Part shown: positions 40,169 through 50,400 of the stretch, piece by piece
Layout of the letters: each line of letters opens with the position of its first letter
How positions within the stretch are numbered: the stretch's first letter is position 1
Source of the DNA: Nocardia brasiliensis
GTDB taxonomy: Bacteria; Actinomycetota; Actinomycetes; Mycobacteriales; Mycobacteriaceae
Direction: 5' to 3'
DNA length: 64,000 nt
NCBI RefSeq assembly: GCF_011801125.1
Contig: NZ_CP046171.1
Span: forward strand, 930,001 to 994,000
Notes under the pieces: model-generated
What the model saw: the letters and a program-made list of their open reading frames with translations, nothing else
The model's database searches: none
What the model was told of the DNA's origin: nothing
Position numbers and translations under genes: made by a program

Positions 40169-41161
40169 ATGATGCTGGGCCGAAGAACGGCTGGACGAGG
40201 TCGTGGCATGGTCGGCCGCGCTGTCGCGGTGCTCGCGGCGGGCCTGCTGTTGACCACTGCGGCCTGCGGCTCCGGCGACAAGGGCGAGGATGCCGCCGGT
40301 GCGGTGACGATCACCCATTCGCTCGGTGAGACCGCGGTCAGTGGCACCCCGAAGCGCATCGTCACCCTGGGCAACCAGTGGCTCGACGCCACGTTGGCGC
40401 TGGGCGTGACCCCCGTCGGCTACGCGGACAACGTTTCGATGGGCAGCAAGTCGAAGGTGCCGTGGGCGCCCGACTCGCTGAACGAGGCCAAGGTGCTCAG
40501 CATGGGCGCCGATGTGGTGGAGCAGATCGCCGCGCTGGAGCCGGATCTGATCCTGGTGCCTGGCTTCATGGTCGACAAGGCGATGTACGAGAAGCTGTCC
40601 AAGCTGGCGCCGACGATCGGACCGGTGACGCCCAACGCGCAGGTGGACCAGTGGTCGGATCAGCTCGCGACGCTCGGCAAGGTGCTGCACCGGCAGGCCG
40701 ACGCGGACAAGGTGGTCGCGGACGTCAACGGCCGGATCGACCAGGTGGCACAGCGCTACCCGGGTCTGCGCGGTAAGACCTTCCTCACCTGCATGCTGAC
40801 CGGACCCGCGCAGTTGATGGTGCTCGCCGACCCCAAGGACGGCTCGGCCGTGCTGTTCAACCGCCTCGGCATGTCGATCCCCGAGAAGATCGCGCAGGAG
40901 GCGCCCGCCGGTGGCCGCCTGGCGTTGTCACCGGAACGGTTGGGCGACTTGACCTCCGACATGCTGGTCTGCGGCGCGCTGCCGGCGTTCGAGGAGAAGT
41001 TCAAGCGGCTGCCCGGCTACGACCAGTTGCCTTCGGTGCAGCGCAACGGCATCGCCTTCGTCGACGTGACGACGATCAGCGCGATCAATACCCCGACGCC
41101 GCTGTCGGTGCCCTTCGTCCTGGACAAGCTCGACGCGACGTTCGCGGCGGTGAGTAAGTAG
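40169..41161 (+). CDS. FecB-like ferric-siderophore-binding lipoprotein
   Basis: A 330-residue exported lipoprotein: N-terminal GRRTAGRGRGMVGR, then a hydrophobic stretch and the lipobox LTTAAC (Cys near 34). The mature part has the two-lobe periplasmic-binding FecB/BtuF fold: RIVTLGNQWLDATLALGVTPVGY, ALEPDLILVPG, YEKLSKLAPTIG and LGKVLHRQADADKVV. It should bind ferric siderophore outside the membrane. ATG 40169 has GAGGAG eight bases upstream; GTG 40160 would overlap that site. It is inserted between NRPS genes and has its own iron box. Confidence 0.87.
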   Translation: MMLGRRTAGRGRGMVGRAVAVLAAGLLLTTAACGSGDKGEDAAGAVTITHSLGETAVSGTPKRIVTLGNQWLDATLALGVTPVGYADNVSMGSKSKVPWAPDSLNEAKVLSMGADVVEQIAALEPDLILVPGFMVDKAMYEKLSKLAPTIGPVTPNAQVDQWSDQLATLGKVLHRQADADKVVADVNGRIDQVAQRYPGLRGKTFLTCMLTGPAQLMVLADPKDGSAVLFNRLGMSIPEKIAQEAPAGGRLALSPERLGDLTSDMLVCGALPAFEEKFKRLPGYDQLPSVQRNGIAFVDVTTISAINTPTPLSVPFVLDKLDATFAAVSK

Positions 41162-41191
41162 CCGCGGGCTGGTCCGCTGACCACAGCTGTT

Positions 41192-41210
41192 TTAGGATAG
41201 GCTAACTTTA
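41192..41210 (+). promoter_or_regulatory. strong iron box upstream of NRPS 2 and 3
   Basis: TTAGGATAGGCTAACTTTA matches 17 of 19 positions of the IdeR consensus, the best in the window. It lies 106 bp before the NRPS 2 start. Confidence 0.8.
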
Positions 41211-41316
41211 ACCGGGGGTGGGTAGCCATGCGCTGTCCGCCCCCGCTTGCTTGATCGGTAAATAGTGGCCGCGGTGGTTTCCCCAATGGTTGCCGCGGTG
41301 CTCGGAAGGATCGAAG

Positions 41317-43005
41317 ATGTCAGATTCGCTGGTGCGAAATGTGAACAGGGCCACCACCTCTGGTGATCGTGGCACGCCGCTGTCACTCGCGCAGCAGGCG
41401 GTGCTGCTGCCGGAACGGCTGCGGCGCACCGCCGCCGCGAATCTGTTCGTCGCGCTGGAGGTCACCGGCGACTTCGACGACGAGGCGTTCGAGCAAGCGG
41501 CCATTGCGCTGCTAGCCGAGCACGAGATCCTGCGCACCGTCTTCCCCGACGACCGCCGTGTGCCCTACCAGCGCGTGCTCCCGGTCCCGGACGCCGTGGT
41601 CGAGACCGTCCGAATCGAGCAGGCCGCGCTGGACGCCGCGCTGCGCTCGGACGCCGTGCACCGCTTCGACCTGGTACACGAGCTTCCGATCCGCCTGCGG
41701 CGCTATGCGTTGTCCGACCGCACTGTCGTCTCCCTCACGGTGCACCCGGTCGCGGCCGACGACCGCACGCTCGACCTGCTGGCCACCGGACTGTTCGCGG
41801 CATACGAGCACGGCCAGGCCGAGCCCGCGGGCGCGCAGTACCGCAGCCTGGTCGCCGCCCAGCTGAAAGCGTTGGGCAGCACCGCCACCGCCGACCCGGC
41901 GCTGGCCTACTGGACGACGCGACTCGCGAACCTGCCCGACCGGGCGACGCCGATTCTCGACGACGAGCCCGGCGCGCAGGGGCCACGCCGGTCCTTCCGC
42001 CTCGCGCGGTCCACGTTCGACGCGTTGCGCGGTGCGCACGATGCGAGCGTGGTCTTCGCCGCGCTCGTCGCCCGGACGCTGGCCGAGGCGGGCATCGGCG
42101 ACGATGTGCTGATCGGTCTGGTCGAGCCGGGACAGACGCCCGCCGATCCGGGCACGGTGCTCGGCAATATCGCGAATCAGCTGGTGCTGCGGCTGGATTC
42201 GGTGCGCGCCGGCGGGCCGCGCGAGCTCGTCGACGCCACCGCGGCCTGCACGGTCGAGGCGCGCGCCAACGCGCAGACCAGGATCGAACAGCTCACCCAT
42301 CAGCTGAAGGGCACCGCGGCGGTGGTCACCGGCGCGCTGTTCCAGGCGCTGATCGGGGTGCGTGCCGATGGACCGATCGCGCTCAGCACACCCGAATACA
42401 CCGTGCGCGAAGTGCACCGGCGCACCGCGCGTCCCCACGGTGTCGATCTCACCGTGGACGTCGCGATCGACGCGGACGGGGTGACCGTCACCCTGGAGTT
42501 CCCGGCCCTGTCGAGCCGCCGTGTCCTCGACGACTTCGCCGCCCACCTCGAACGACGTTGTGCGGCATGGGCTACCGACACCGACACCGACATCGTCTTC
42601 GGCACGGAGCTTTTCATTCGAGCGGGCGCCGACGGCGGCCTCGCGGGCGGTCCAGGGCTGGGCGGTGCGCCGCAAACCGACGCGGAACGCGTTGTCGCCG
42701 CGGCGATCCGGAAGGTGCTCGAGCTCGACGAGGACGACGAGGTCGGTCGCGCGGACACCTTCTTCTCCCTCGGCGGCGACTCGATCGCGGCACTGCGCCT
42801 GGTCACCGATCTGGGCGAACAGGGCTATGTGCTCGATGTGCAGACCGTGTTCGCCTTCCCCACGGTGCATGAACTCGCCACGCAACTGACCGAGGGCGCG
42901 CCCGCGGCCGACGCACCGGCGCAGGCCGCCGCGGCGCCGATGAGCGCGTCCGGCCTCGATCCCGCCGCGCTGGCCGCGCTCGGTAAGAAGTTCGGCGCCA
43001 AGTGA
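41317..43005 (+). CDS. NRPS 2: condensation-like domain plus carrier protein, no A domain
   Basis: 562 residues. An N-terminal condensation-like domain (about 20-440), whose active-site motif reads HPVAADDR (near 142), so the second histidine of HHxxxDG and the Gly are lost. A linker follows, then a carrier domain with TFFSLGGDSIAALR (Ser near 490), and an alanine-rich tail ending GKKFGAK that may be a docking peptide. With no adenylation domain, the carrier must be loaded in trans or serve as a relay. ATG 41317 follows GGAAGGATCG. Its stop overlaps the start of NRPS 3 (GTGA). Confidence 0.82.
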   Translation: MSDSLVRNVNRATTSGDRGTPLSLAQQAVLLPERLRRTAAANLFVALEVTGDFDDEAFEQAAIALLAEHEILRTVFPDDRRVPYQRVLPVPDAVVETVRIEQAALDAALRSDAVHRFDLVHELPIRLRRYALSDRTVVSLTVHPVAADDRTLDLLATGLFAAYEHGQAEPAGAQYRSLVAAQLKALGSTATADPALAYWTTRLANLPDRATPILDDEPGAQGPRRSFRLARSTFDALRGAHDASVVFAALVARTLAEAGIGDDVLIGLVEPGQTPADPGTVLGNIANQLVLRLDSVRAGGPRELVDATAACTVEARANAQTRIEQLTHQLKGTAAVVTGALFQALIGVRADGPIALSTPEYTVREVHRRTARPHGVDLTVDVAIDADGVTVTLEFPALSSRRVLDDFAAHLERRCAAWATDTDTDIVFGTELFIRAGADGGLAGGPGLGGAPQTDAERVVAAAIRKVLELDEDDEVGRADTFFSLGGDSIAALRLVTDLGEQGYVLDVQTVFAFPTVHELATQLTEGAPAADAPAQAAAAPMSASGLDPAALAALGKKFGAK

Positions 43006-46000
43006 GCACCGAGATCCTCGACGTAGTCGCGCTGTCGCCGCTGCAGCGTGGTCTCTACTCGGTCAGCACCATGTCCGGCGAGGTAGATCCGTACCTGGTG
43101 ACCTTCGCCGCGCGGATCGACGACCTGGCCGATCTCTCCGGACTGCGGGTGGCGTTCGACCAAGTGCTGCAACGCTATCCGCACCTCGGTGCGGCGGTGC
43201 TGACCGACGGTCTGCCGCATCCGGTTCTGGTGATCACCTCGGACGGGCGGATCGGCTGGCGCGAGGTGGATCTGCGCGGGGCCGAGGACCCGGAAGCCGC
43301 AGCCCAGCAGCTCTATTGGGACGAAGGGCGGGTCCGCATCGACCTGGACAACGGCCCGCTGTTCCGGGTGGTCGCGGCGCGGGTCGCCGAGCACTCCTAC
43401 GAATTGATCTGCACCGCACACCACATCGTGGTCGACGGCTGGTCCATCCCGCTGATCTTCGCCGATCTGATCGCGCTGTACGGCGGCGCCGGATCGGCGC
43501 TGCCGCCCGCGCCGCCACTGCGCGAGCACGCGGCCTGGCTGGCCACCCGCGACACCGAGGCCTCCATCGCGGCGTGGACCGATGCGCTGGCGGGGCTCTC
43601 GCCGATGCCGATGCTCGCGCCGCCCGCGCCGGGTGCGATCCCGGTGCTCGGGACGGCCGAATTCGACTGTGCGGAAACCGAACTGGTGGCGAGCTGGGCC
43701 CGCGCGCACGGCATCACCATGAACACGGTGTGCCAGATGGCATGGGCCCGGGTGCTTTCCGGACTGACCGGCCGCGACGACGTGGTGTTCGGGCAGACCA
43801 CCTCCGGCCGCGACGCGTCGCTGCCGCAGGCCGATCGGCTGGTCGGTGCGCTCGTCACCACCATTCCGGTGCGGGTGCGGATGGACGAGCGGTCGCCCGC
43901 GGAGATCGGTGCGGAGCTACAGCGCACGGTCGCGCGCTTGCGCGCGCACGAGTACCTCGGCATCGCCGAAATCACCAAACATGCCGACGTCGGACAGCTT
44001 TTCGACACGCTGCTGGTCTTCGAGAACACTCCGCTCGGCGCGATCACCACTTCGATGGAGCTGGCCGGTGGCGCCACCATGCGACCGCGCCGGATCGATT
44101 CCCCCAGCCACTACCCGATCGCGGTGGTGCCGGTGGTGGAGCACGAGCGGCTGATCACCAGGGTGGAGATTCGCCCCGACCTGGTGGACCGATTCGATCC
44201 GGATCACTTGGCGCAGCGGGTGCTCACGGTGATGCGCCGGATGATCACAGCCGAGCGCGGCTGCGATATCGACCTGTTGCTCGCGGACGAACCCGCCGCG
44301 CTGACCGTCGCGCCGCAGGCGCCGGTGGAGTACGACTCGGTCCCGGAGGCGTTGCTAGCGGCCGCCGCGCGAGTCGGCGAGCGGGTCGCCGTGGTCGACG
44401 ACGCGGGGGCGCAGTCCTTCGCCGAATTCGGTGCGGCCGTGCGGAATCTGGCCGCCGGACTGCGCGGCGCCGGTGTCCGGCCCGGCGCCGCGGTGGCCGT
44501 CGTATTGCCGCGTGATCGTCGAGTGCTGCACGCGCCGTTCGCGATCGGGCTAGCCGGCGCGCTCTGTGTGCACGTCGACCCGGCCACCCCGGCCGACCGG
44601 CTCGCCTACATGTTCGAGGTCGCCGACGTCGGCGTCGTGCTGGGCGACGAGTCGCTCGCCGACACCTTGACCTTGGTCCGTGCACAGGGGCGCGAGTTCG
44701 TGCACGCGGTACCCGACGAGCAGGGCGACCTGCGCGTGCTCGGTGCGTCCGGCACGGCCGAGGTGAATGTGGCGGTGTCGCGGCGGGATCGGAACGCGCC
44801 CTGCTACATGGTGTTCACCTCGGGCACCACGGGCCGCCCGAAAGGCGTTGTGGTCCCGCATGGTGCGCTGCTGAACCACTGGTCCAACCACGAGCGCCGC
44901 ATCTTCGGGCCGCTCGCCGCGCGGACCGGACGGCAGTTGCGGATCGGCCACGGCTGGTCGACCGGTTTCGACGCGGCTTGGCAGCCGACCGTCGCGCTGC
45001 TCAGCGGGCACGCCGTCGTGCTGCTCGGGGACAAGGTACGCGCCGACGCCGAGCAGATCGTCGCGGCGATCGAGCGGCAGCGAATCGACATCTTCGACAC
45101 CTCGCCGTCGATGTTGAGCCGGTTGATCGCCGCCGGGTTGTTCACCGCGAGTACCGATCCGGATGAGGCGGGCGGGGAGCGCTGCCCGCTGCTGGTGCTC
45201 GCGTTGGGCGGCGAGGCGATCAGTCAGGACACCTGGACGCGGCTGCGCCGCCTGCCGACCACCCGGGTCATCAACTTCTATGGACCCACCGAGACCACGG
45301 TGGAAGCGTTGATGGCCGATGTGCACGAGCATCCGGCCCCGACCATCGGCCGCACCTTCGACAACCTGTCGGCCGAGGTACTCGATCATCGCCTGCGCCC
45401 GGTGCCGCCGGGCGGCCACGGCGAGCTGTACCTCTCCGGTGCGCAGCTCGCGCTCGGTTACCTCGGCAGGCCCGGCGCCACGGCGGCCGCCTTCGTCGCC
45501 GGCTCTGGCGTAAGGCGTTACCGCACCGGCGATCTGGTGCGCCGTACCGCCGCGGGCACGGTCGTTTACGAGGGTCGCATCGACAGCCAGGTCAAGATCA
45601 ACGGCTATCGGGTCGAGCCCGACGAGGCGACGGTGGTGCTGCGCGAACTCGACGGTGTAGAGCAGGCCGCCGCACTGGCTTTCGTGGAGAACGGCAGGAC
45701 CCGCCTGGGCGCCTTGGTCGTTGCCGATCGTTCCGTCGCCGAGATCCGCGCCGCGCTCGCGCTGCGGTTGCCGCGGTTCCTGGTGCCTACCAGGATCGTG
45801 CACGTCGAACAGATTCCGTTGAACCGCAACGACAAACTCGATGTGCACGCCGCGACCGCGCTGCTGCACGCGCCGGTCACCGATGCGGTGGTGGCCGAAC
45901 CTGCCACCGAGACCGAGCGAACCCTGCTCGCGCTGATCGCGGCGATGGGCGAGCGGCGCGCGGCGGTCGGCGTGCTGGACAACCTGGCCGACCTGGGTAT

Positions 46001-47330
46001 CGACAGCATCGGCGTCATCGATCTGGTGTCTCGGCTGCGTGGCGCGGGCTATCGGGTCACCGCGAAAGACGTTGTCACGGCAGGGGATCTGCGGGAGCTC
46101 GCGAGCATCCTCGATGCCGCGGCGGCCGTGCCGATGCCGGCGGCGGCGCGCACGCCCGCGGGCACGGTGCTGCCGCTCACCGCGCTGGCCCACGAGATCG
46201 TCGCCAACGGCGACTACCGCTATCTCGCGCAGAGCCAGGTGATCACGCTGCCCGACGACGCGGCGATCGAGCTGATCGCGGATCGGCTGAACGCCTTGGC
46301 AGACGCGCATCCGACGTTGCGTTCGCATCTGGACACCGAAACATACGCCGCCCCGGTGCTGGTCGTCGACGAAGCCGCCGACGCGGCAACCGCTTTGACG
46401 GTGGTCGCCGATGACGCCGCAGGACCCGCCGCCCGGTTGGCCGAGAACGTGGACCGGCTCGACCCGCAGGCGGGGCGGATGCTCGCCGCGACGGTGCTCG
46501 ACGGTGGGCCGGGGCGGCGGCGCCTGCTGCTGTCCATCCATCATCTCGCCGTCGACGTGGTCTCCTGGTTGATCCTCGGCGACGACTTGCGCAGGCTCGA
46601 TCAGGGTGAGCTTCCGATCGACGAGACGCCACGCACCGGCGATCCGGCTGCGGCGCCGCGCGCGCCGTTGCCGATTCTCGGCACCGTGCTCGGCGGTCGG
46701 CTCACCGATCCCGCCACCGACCGCGCGGCCAAGGTGATCCAGCGGGTATGTGAACTCGGTCCCGAGCACACCGAACAACTGCTCGCCCGCTGCGCCGACA
46801 CCGGAATCTCGCTGGAGGACATGCTGATCCTGGCTTGTGCGCGCACCTTCGCCGACAGTGCCGACACCACGGGGCGGGTCGCGTTGACCAGGGAGTCGCA
46901 CGGCAGGCCCGCCGACGACGACACCCGTCAGGTCGGGTGGTTCACGGTGGAGGAGACGGTCTTGGTGCCCGTGGGCGACCTCGGCGACTGGTCCCCGGGT
47001 GCGTGGCCGCTGCCGCTGGACGAGCGCACGCTCGACGCGCGCGGTCAGGTCCGGCTCAATCACCTCGGGCGGTTCGATGTGCTGAGCTTCGGCTCGGGGC
47101 CGTGGGCGCCCGCGCCGCTGGCGGAGTTCACCGCGGAGTTCGGCGTCGCCGGTCATCCCGACCTGCCGGTGCGCTTCACCGTCGATGTGACGTCGGCGGT
47201 GGTCCCGCGCGCGGGCGTGGCTTCCCTGGTCGCCCAATTCGACGTCAACGCGGCGGTTCTGGACGAAGCGGACACCGATGTCCTGCTCGACCGGTGGGCG
47301 GCGGTACTGGCCGAGCTCGCCGCAGAGTGA
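43002..47330 (+). CDS. NRPS 3: C-A-PCP-E
   Basis: 1442 residues. Condensation domain 1-430 with intact HHIVVDGWS (near 140). Adenylation domain about 455-955: [11 protein letters not shown] (605), FDAAW, NFYGPTET (757), YRTGDL (839), NRNDKLD (941). Carrier site LGIDSIG (Ser near 1004). The end (about 1045-1442) is an epimerisation-type domain with HHLAVDVVSW (1180) and VRLNHLGRFD. The domain should load an amino acid, couple it and invert it to the D form. The substrate is probably a lysine derivative by analogy with mycobactin/nocobactin, not proven by sequence. GTG start overlapping NRPS 2. Confidence 0.87.
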   Translation: MSTEILDVVALSPLQRGLYSVSTMSGEVDPYLVTFAARIDDLADLSGLRVAFDQVLQRYPHLGAAVLTDGLPHPVLVITSDGRIGWREVDLRGAEDPEAAAQQLYWDEGRVRIDLDNGPLFRVVAARVAEHSYELICTAHHIVVDGWSIPLIFADLIALYGGAGSALPPAPPLREHAAWLATRDTEASIAAWTDALAGLSPMPMLAPPAPGAIPVLGTAEFDCAETELVASWARAHGITMNTVCQMAWARVLSGLTGRDDVVFGQTTSGRDASLPQADRLVGALVTTIPVRVRMDERSPAEIGAELQRTVARLRAHEYLGIAEITKHADVGQLFDTLLVFENTPLGAITTSMELAGGATMRPRRIDSPSHYPIAVVPVVEHERLITRVEIRPDLVDRFDPDHLAQRVLTVMRRMITAERGCDIDLLLADEPAALTVAPQAPVEYDSVPEALLAAAARVGERVAVVDDAGAQSFAEFGAAVRNLAAGLRGAGVRPGAAVAVVLPRDRRVLHAPFAIGLAGALCVHVDPATPADRLAYMFEVADVGVVLGDESLADTLTLVRAQGREFVHAVPDEQGDLRVLGASGTAEVNVAVSRRDRNAPCYMVFTSGTTGRPKGVVVPHGALLNHWSNHERRIFGPLAARTGRQLRIGHGWSTGFDAAWQPTVALLSGHAVVLLGDKVRADAEQIVAAIERQRIDIFDTSPSMLSRLIAAGLFTASTDPDEAGGERCPLLVLALGGEAISQDTWTRLRRLPTTRVINFYGPTETTVEALMADVHEHPAPTIGRTFDNLSAEVLDHRLRPVPPGGHGELYLSGAQLALGYLGRPGATAAAFVAGSGVRRYRTGDLVRRTAAGTVVYEGRIDSQVKINGYRVEPDEATVVLRELDGVEQAAALAFVENGRTRLGALVVADRSVAEIRAALALRLPRFLVPTRIVHVEQIPLNRNDKLDVHAATALLHAPVTDAVVAEPATETERTLLALIAAMGERRAAVGVLDNLADLGIDSIGVIDLVSRLRGAGYRVTAKDVVTAGDLRELASILDAAAAVPMPAAARTPAGTVLPLTALAHEIVANGDYRYLAQSQVITLPDDAAIELIADRLNALADAHPTLRSHLDTETYAAPVLVVDEAADAATALTVVADDAAGPAARLAENVDRLDPQAGRMLAATVLDGGPGRRRLLLSIHHLAVDVVSWLILGDDLRRLDQGELPIDETPRTGDPAAAPRAPLPILGTVLGGRLTDPATDRAAKVIQRVCELGPEHTEQLLARCADTGISLEDMLILACARTFADSADTTGRVALTRESHGRPADDDTRQVGWFTVEETVLVPVGDLGDWSPGAWPLPLDERTLDARGQVRLNHLGRFDVLSFGSGPWAPAPLAEFTAEFGVAGHPDLPVRFTVDVTSAVVPRAGVASLVAQFDVNAAVLDEADTDVLLDRWAAVLAELAAE

Positions 47331-47370
47331 GCCGGTTAACCGGTGATGTGCCGGTGACAAGACATAGCAA

Positions 47371-47389
47371 ATAGGTTAGGCAAACCACA
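47371..47389 (+). promoter_or_regulatory. iron box 1 upstream of NRPS 4
   Basis: ATAGGTTAGGCAAACCACA, about 14 of 19 IdeR consensus positions, 101 bp before the NRPS 4 start. Confidence 0.65.
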
Positions 47390-47431
47390 CTCTGCCTCTG
47401 GGCACCCTTCGTGGGTTACCATGCCTTGAGG

Positions 47432-47450
47432 TTAGGCAAGGCTTGCCTCT
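47432..47450 (+). promoter_or_regulatory. iron box 2 upstream of NRPS 4
   Basis: TTAGGCAAGGCTTGCCTCT; its core AGGCAAG-G-CTTGCCT is a perfect inverted repeat. It is 39 bp before the NRPS 4 start. Two boxes 61 bp apart suggest tight iron control of the main biosynthetic operon. Confidence 0.7.
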
Positions 47451-47489
47451 GCGGTCCGATGGGCTGTTTCTCGGCTGGTGAGGAGTCTG

Positions 47490-50400
47490 ATGTTCGGCAA
47501 GGCTGAACTGCGCGACATGGTGGCGGCAGATCTCGGTGTAGCACCCGAAACGGTGGGTTACGACGACGATCTGGTGAGCCTGGGCATGCATTCGATGAAG
47601 CTCATGCACCTGGCGGCCAAGTGGCGCAAACAGGGCTACGACGTGCGTAGTTCGGCCCTCGCGCTGAACCCCACGATCACCGGATGGGCCGAGTTGCTGG
47701 GAGTGAGCCAGGCGGCCGAACCGAGCGCGCCTGCCCCGGTCGCCGAAACCGGAAGCGACACCGACGAATTCGCGTTGGCAACGATGCAGCACGCGTACTG
47801 GGTCGGCCGCAGGCAGGATCAGCGGCTCGGCGGTGTCGCGGCCCACCTGTACGTCGAATTCGACGGCCACGGCCTCGAGGCCGCGCGGATGCGCCGTGCG
47901 GCCGAACGCCTGGTGCGCAGGCACGCGATGCTGCGGGCCCAGTTCCTGGACAGCGGCACCCAGCGCATCCTGGCCGAGCCGCTGGTGCCGGTCTGTCACA
48001 CCCTCGACCTGAGCGCGCACGCCGCGGCCGAGGTGGCGAGCACGCTCGAGGACATCCGCCAGGACAAGAGCCACCAGCGCATGGACGTCGCGGCGGGCCA
48101 GGTGGTGGACATCGCGGTCACGGTGCTGCCCGACGGCGCGCACCGCCTGCACCTCGACGTCGACATGGTGGCCGCCGACGCGCAGAGCTACCGGCGCATC
48201 CTCGACGATCTCGCCGCGCTCTACGAGGCCGACGACGACACGCTGGCGCCGCTCGGCTTCACCTTCCGCGAATACCTCGCCGCCAAAGCGCGCACCGCGC
48301 CGGACAATTCCGCCGACGCGCAGTGGTGGGCGCAGAAGGCGCCGACCCTGCCGGATATCCCCTCGCTGCCGGTGGTGCCGGAGAACGAGCGGCCGGACCC
48401 GGCGCGCAGCATCCGCCTGCACCACTGGTTCGACGCCGCGGACAAGGCCAGGCTGCAGCAGCACGCGCACGGCAACGGCGTGACCCCCGCGGTCGCGCTG
48501 GCCACCGTGTTCAGCGAGGCCATCGCGCGCTGGTCGGCGCGGCAGCGCTTCCTGCTGAACCTGCCGCTGTTCGCGCGCGAGCCGCTGCACGACGACATAG
48601 ATCGCGTGGTGGGTGATTTCACCAATTCCGTGCTGGTCGACGTCGACGCGCGCACCACCGAATCGATGGTGGCGCGGGCGAAGCGGTTGCAGCGCGAACT
48701 GCACACTGCCGCAGTGCACTCCGGCTACGAGGGCTTGGATGTGCTGCGCGATCTGGGCAGGCTGCGCGGCGCACCGGTAACGCCCTCGGTGGTGTTCACC
48801 TCGGGTCTCGATCTGGGAGAGCTGTTCTCCGAACGCGTCACTCGCGTGTTCGGCGAGCCGGTCTGGATTCTGTCGCAGGGGCCGCAGGTGGACCTGGACG
48901 CGCAGGTCGTCGAGTTGGCCGGTGGCCTGCTCGTCAATTGGGACATCCGCCGCGACGCGCTGCCCGACGGTGTCGCCGAGGCGATGTTCGCCGAATTCCG
49001 CGACATGCTCACCGCGCTCGTGCGGCCGGACGCGGACTGGTCCGCCGAGCTGGCTCTCGCGCTGCCGCAAGCGCAACGCGCGGTGCGCGATTCAGCCAAC
49101 GACACAGCTGCCGACCTGGGCGGCCGCACCCTGCACGACACGTTCTTCGCGCTCGCGCGACAGCATCCGGACCGCGTCGCGCTGCGCTGGCGTGACGGCG
49201 GGTCGGCCGGCTACGGAGAGCTGGCCGATCAGGCGCTCGCGGTCGCCCGCGCGCTCACCGCTGCCGGCGTCGCGCCCGGCGACACCGTCGCCGTCGTTGT
49301 TCCGAAGGGGCACCGGCAGATTCCCGCCGTGCTGGGTGTGCTCGCCGCGGGCGCGGCCTACCTGCCGATCGGTGTCGACCAGCCGAGCGCACGTCGTGAT
49401 CGGATCCTCGCGCGCGGCGTTGCGCGGGTGGCGATCGTAGACGGGGCCGCGGCGCTGCCCGACACGGTGACCGGGGTCGTGCTCGCGGACGCCTTGACCG
49501 GGCCCCGGCTGGATCAGCCGGTGGCGACATCCGCCGACGCGATCGCCTACGTACTGTTCACCTCGGGCTCGACCGGCGAGCCGAAGGGCGTCGAGGTCGG
49601 TCATCGGGCCGCAGCCAACACCGTCGACGCGATCGGCACCCGCTTCGAACTCGGCCGTGACGATCGGCTGATCGGACTGTCCGCGTTGGGCTTCGACCTT
49701 TCGGTCTACGACATCTTCGCGCCGCTTTCGGTGGGCGGTGCGCTCGCCTGCGTCGACGCCGAGTCCGAGCGCGACGCGGCCGCGTGGGCCGCGCTCATCG
49801 CGGAAGCCGGTGTCACCGTGCTCAATTGCGCGCCCGGTCTGATCGGCATGCTGCTCGATCTCGCGACGCCGGACCAACTGCGTTCGCTGCGGCTCGTGCT
49901 GACCGGCGGCGACAAGGTGAAAACCGAACTCGCACAGCGCACGCGCGCGCTGGTGCCCGGACTTCGTTTCGTCGGCCTCGGCGGTACCACCGAGACCGCG
50001 ATCCACTCCACCGTCTGCGAGGTGACCGACGACTTCCCGGCCGCATGGGTCAACGTGCCGTACGGCACGCCGCTGGCCAATGTGCGGCTGCGCGTGGTGA
50101 ACGAGCGCGGTGAGGACTGCCCGGACTGGGTGCTCGGCGAACTGTGGATCGGCGGTGCGAGCGTCGCGGACGGTTACCGCGGTGACCCGGAGCGCACCGC
50201 GGACCGGTTCGTCGAGGTGGACGGCGTGCGCTGGTACCGCACCGGCGATCTGGCCAGGTACCTGCCCGACGGCACCGTCGACTTCCTCGGCCGTGCCGAC
50301 CATCAGGTCAAGATCCGGGGCTACCGGGTCGAACTCGGCGAGGTCGAGGCGGCCCTGCTCGGGCTCGCGCCGGTCCGTGAGGCGGTCGCGCTGCTCACGT

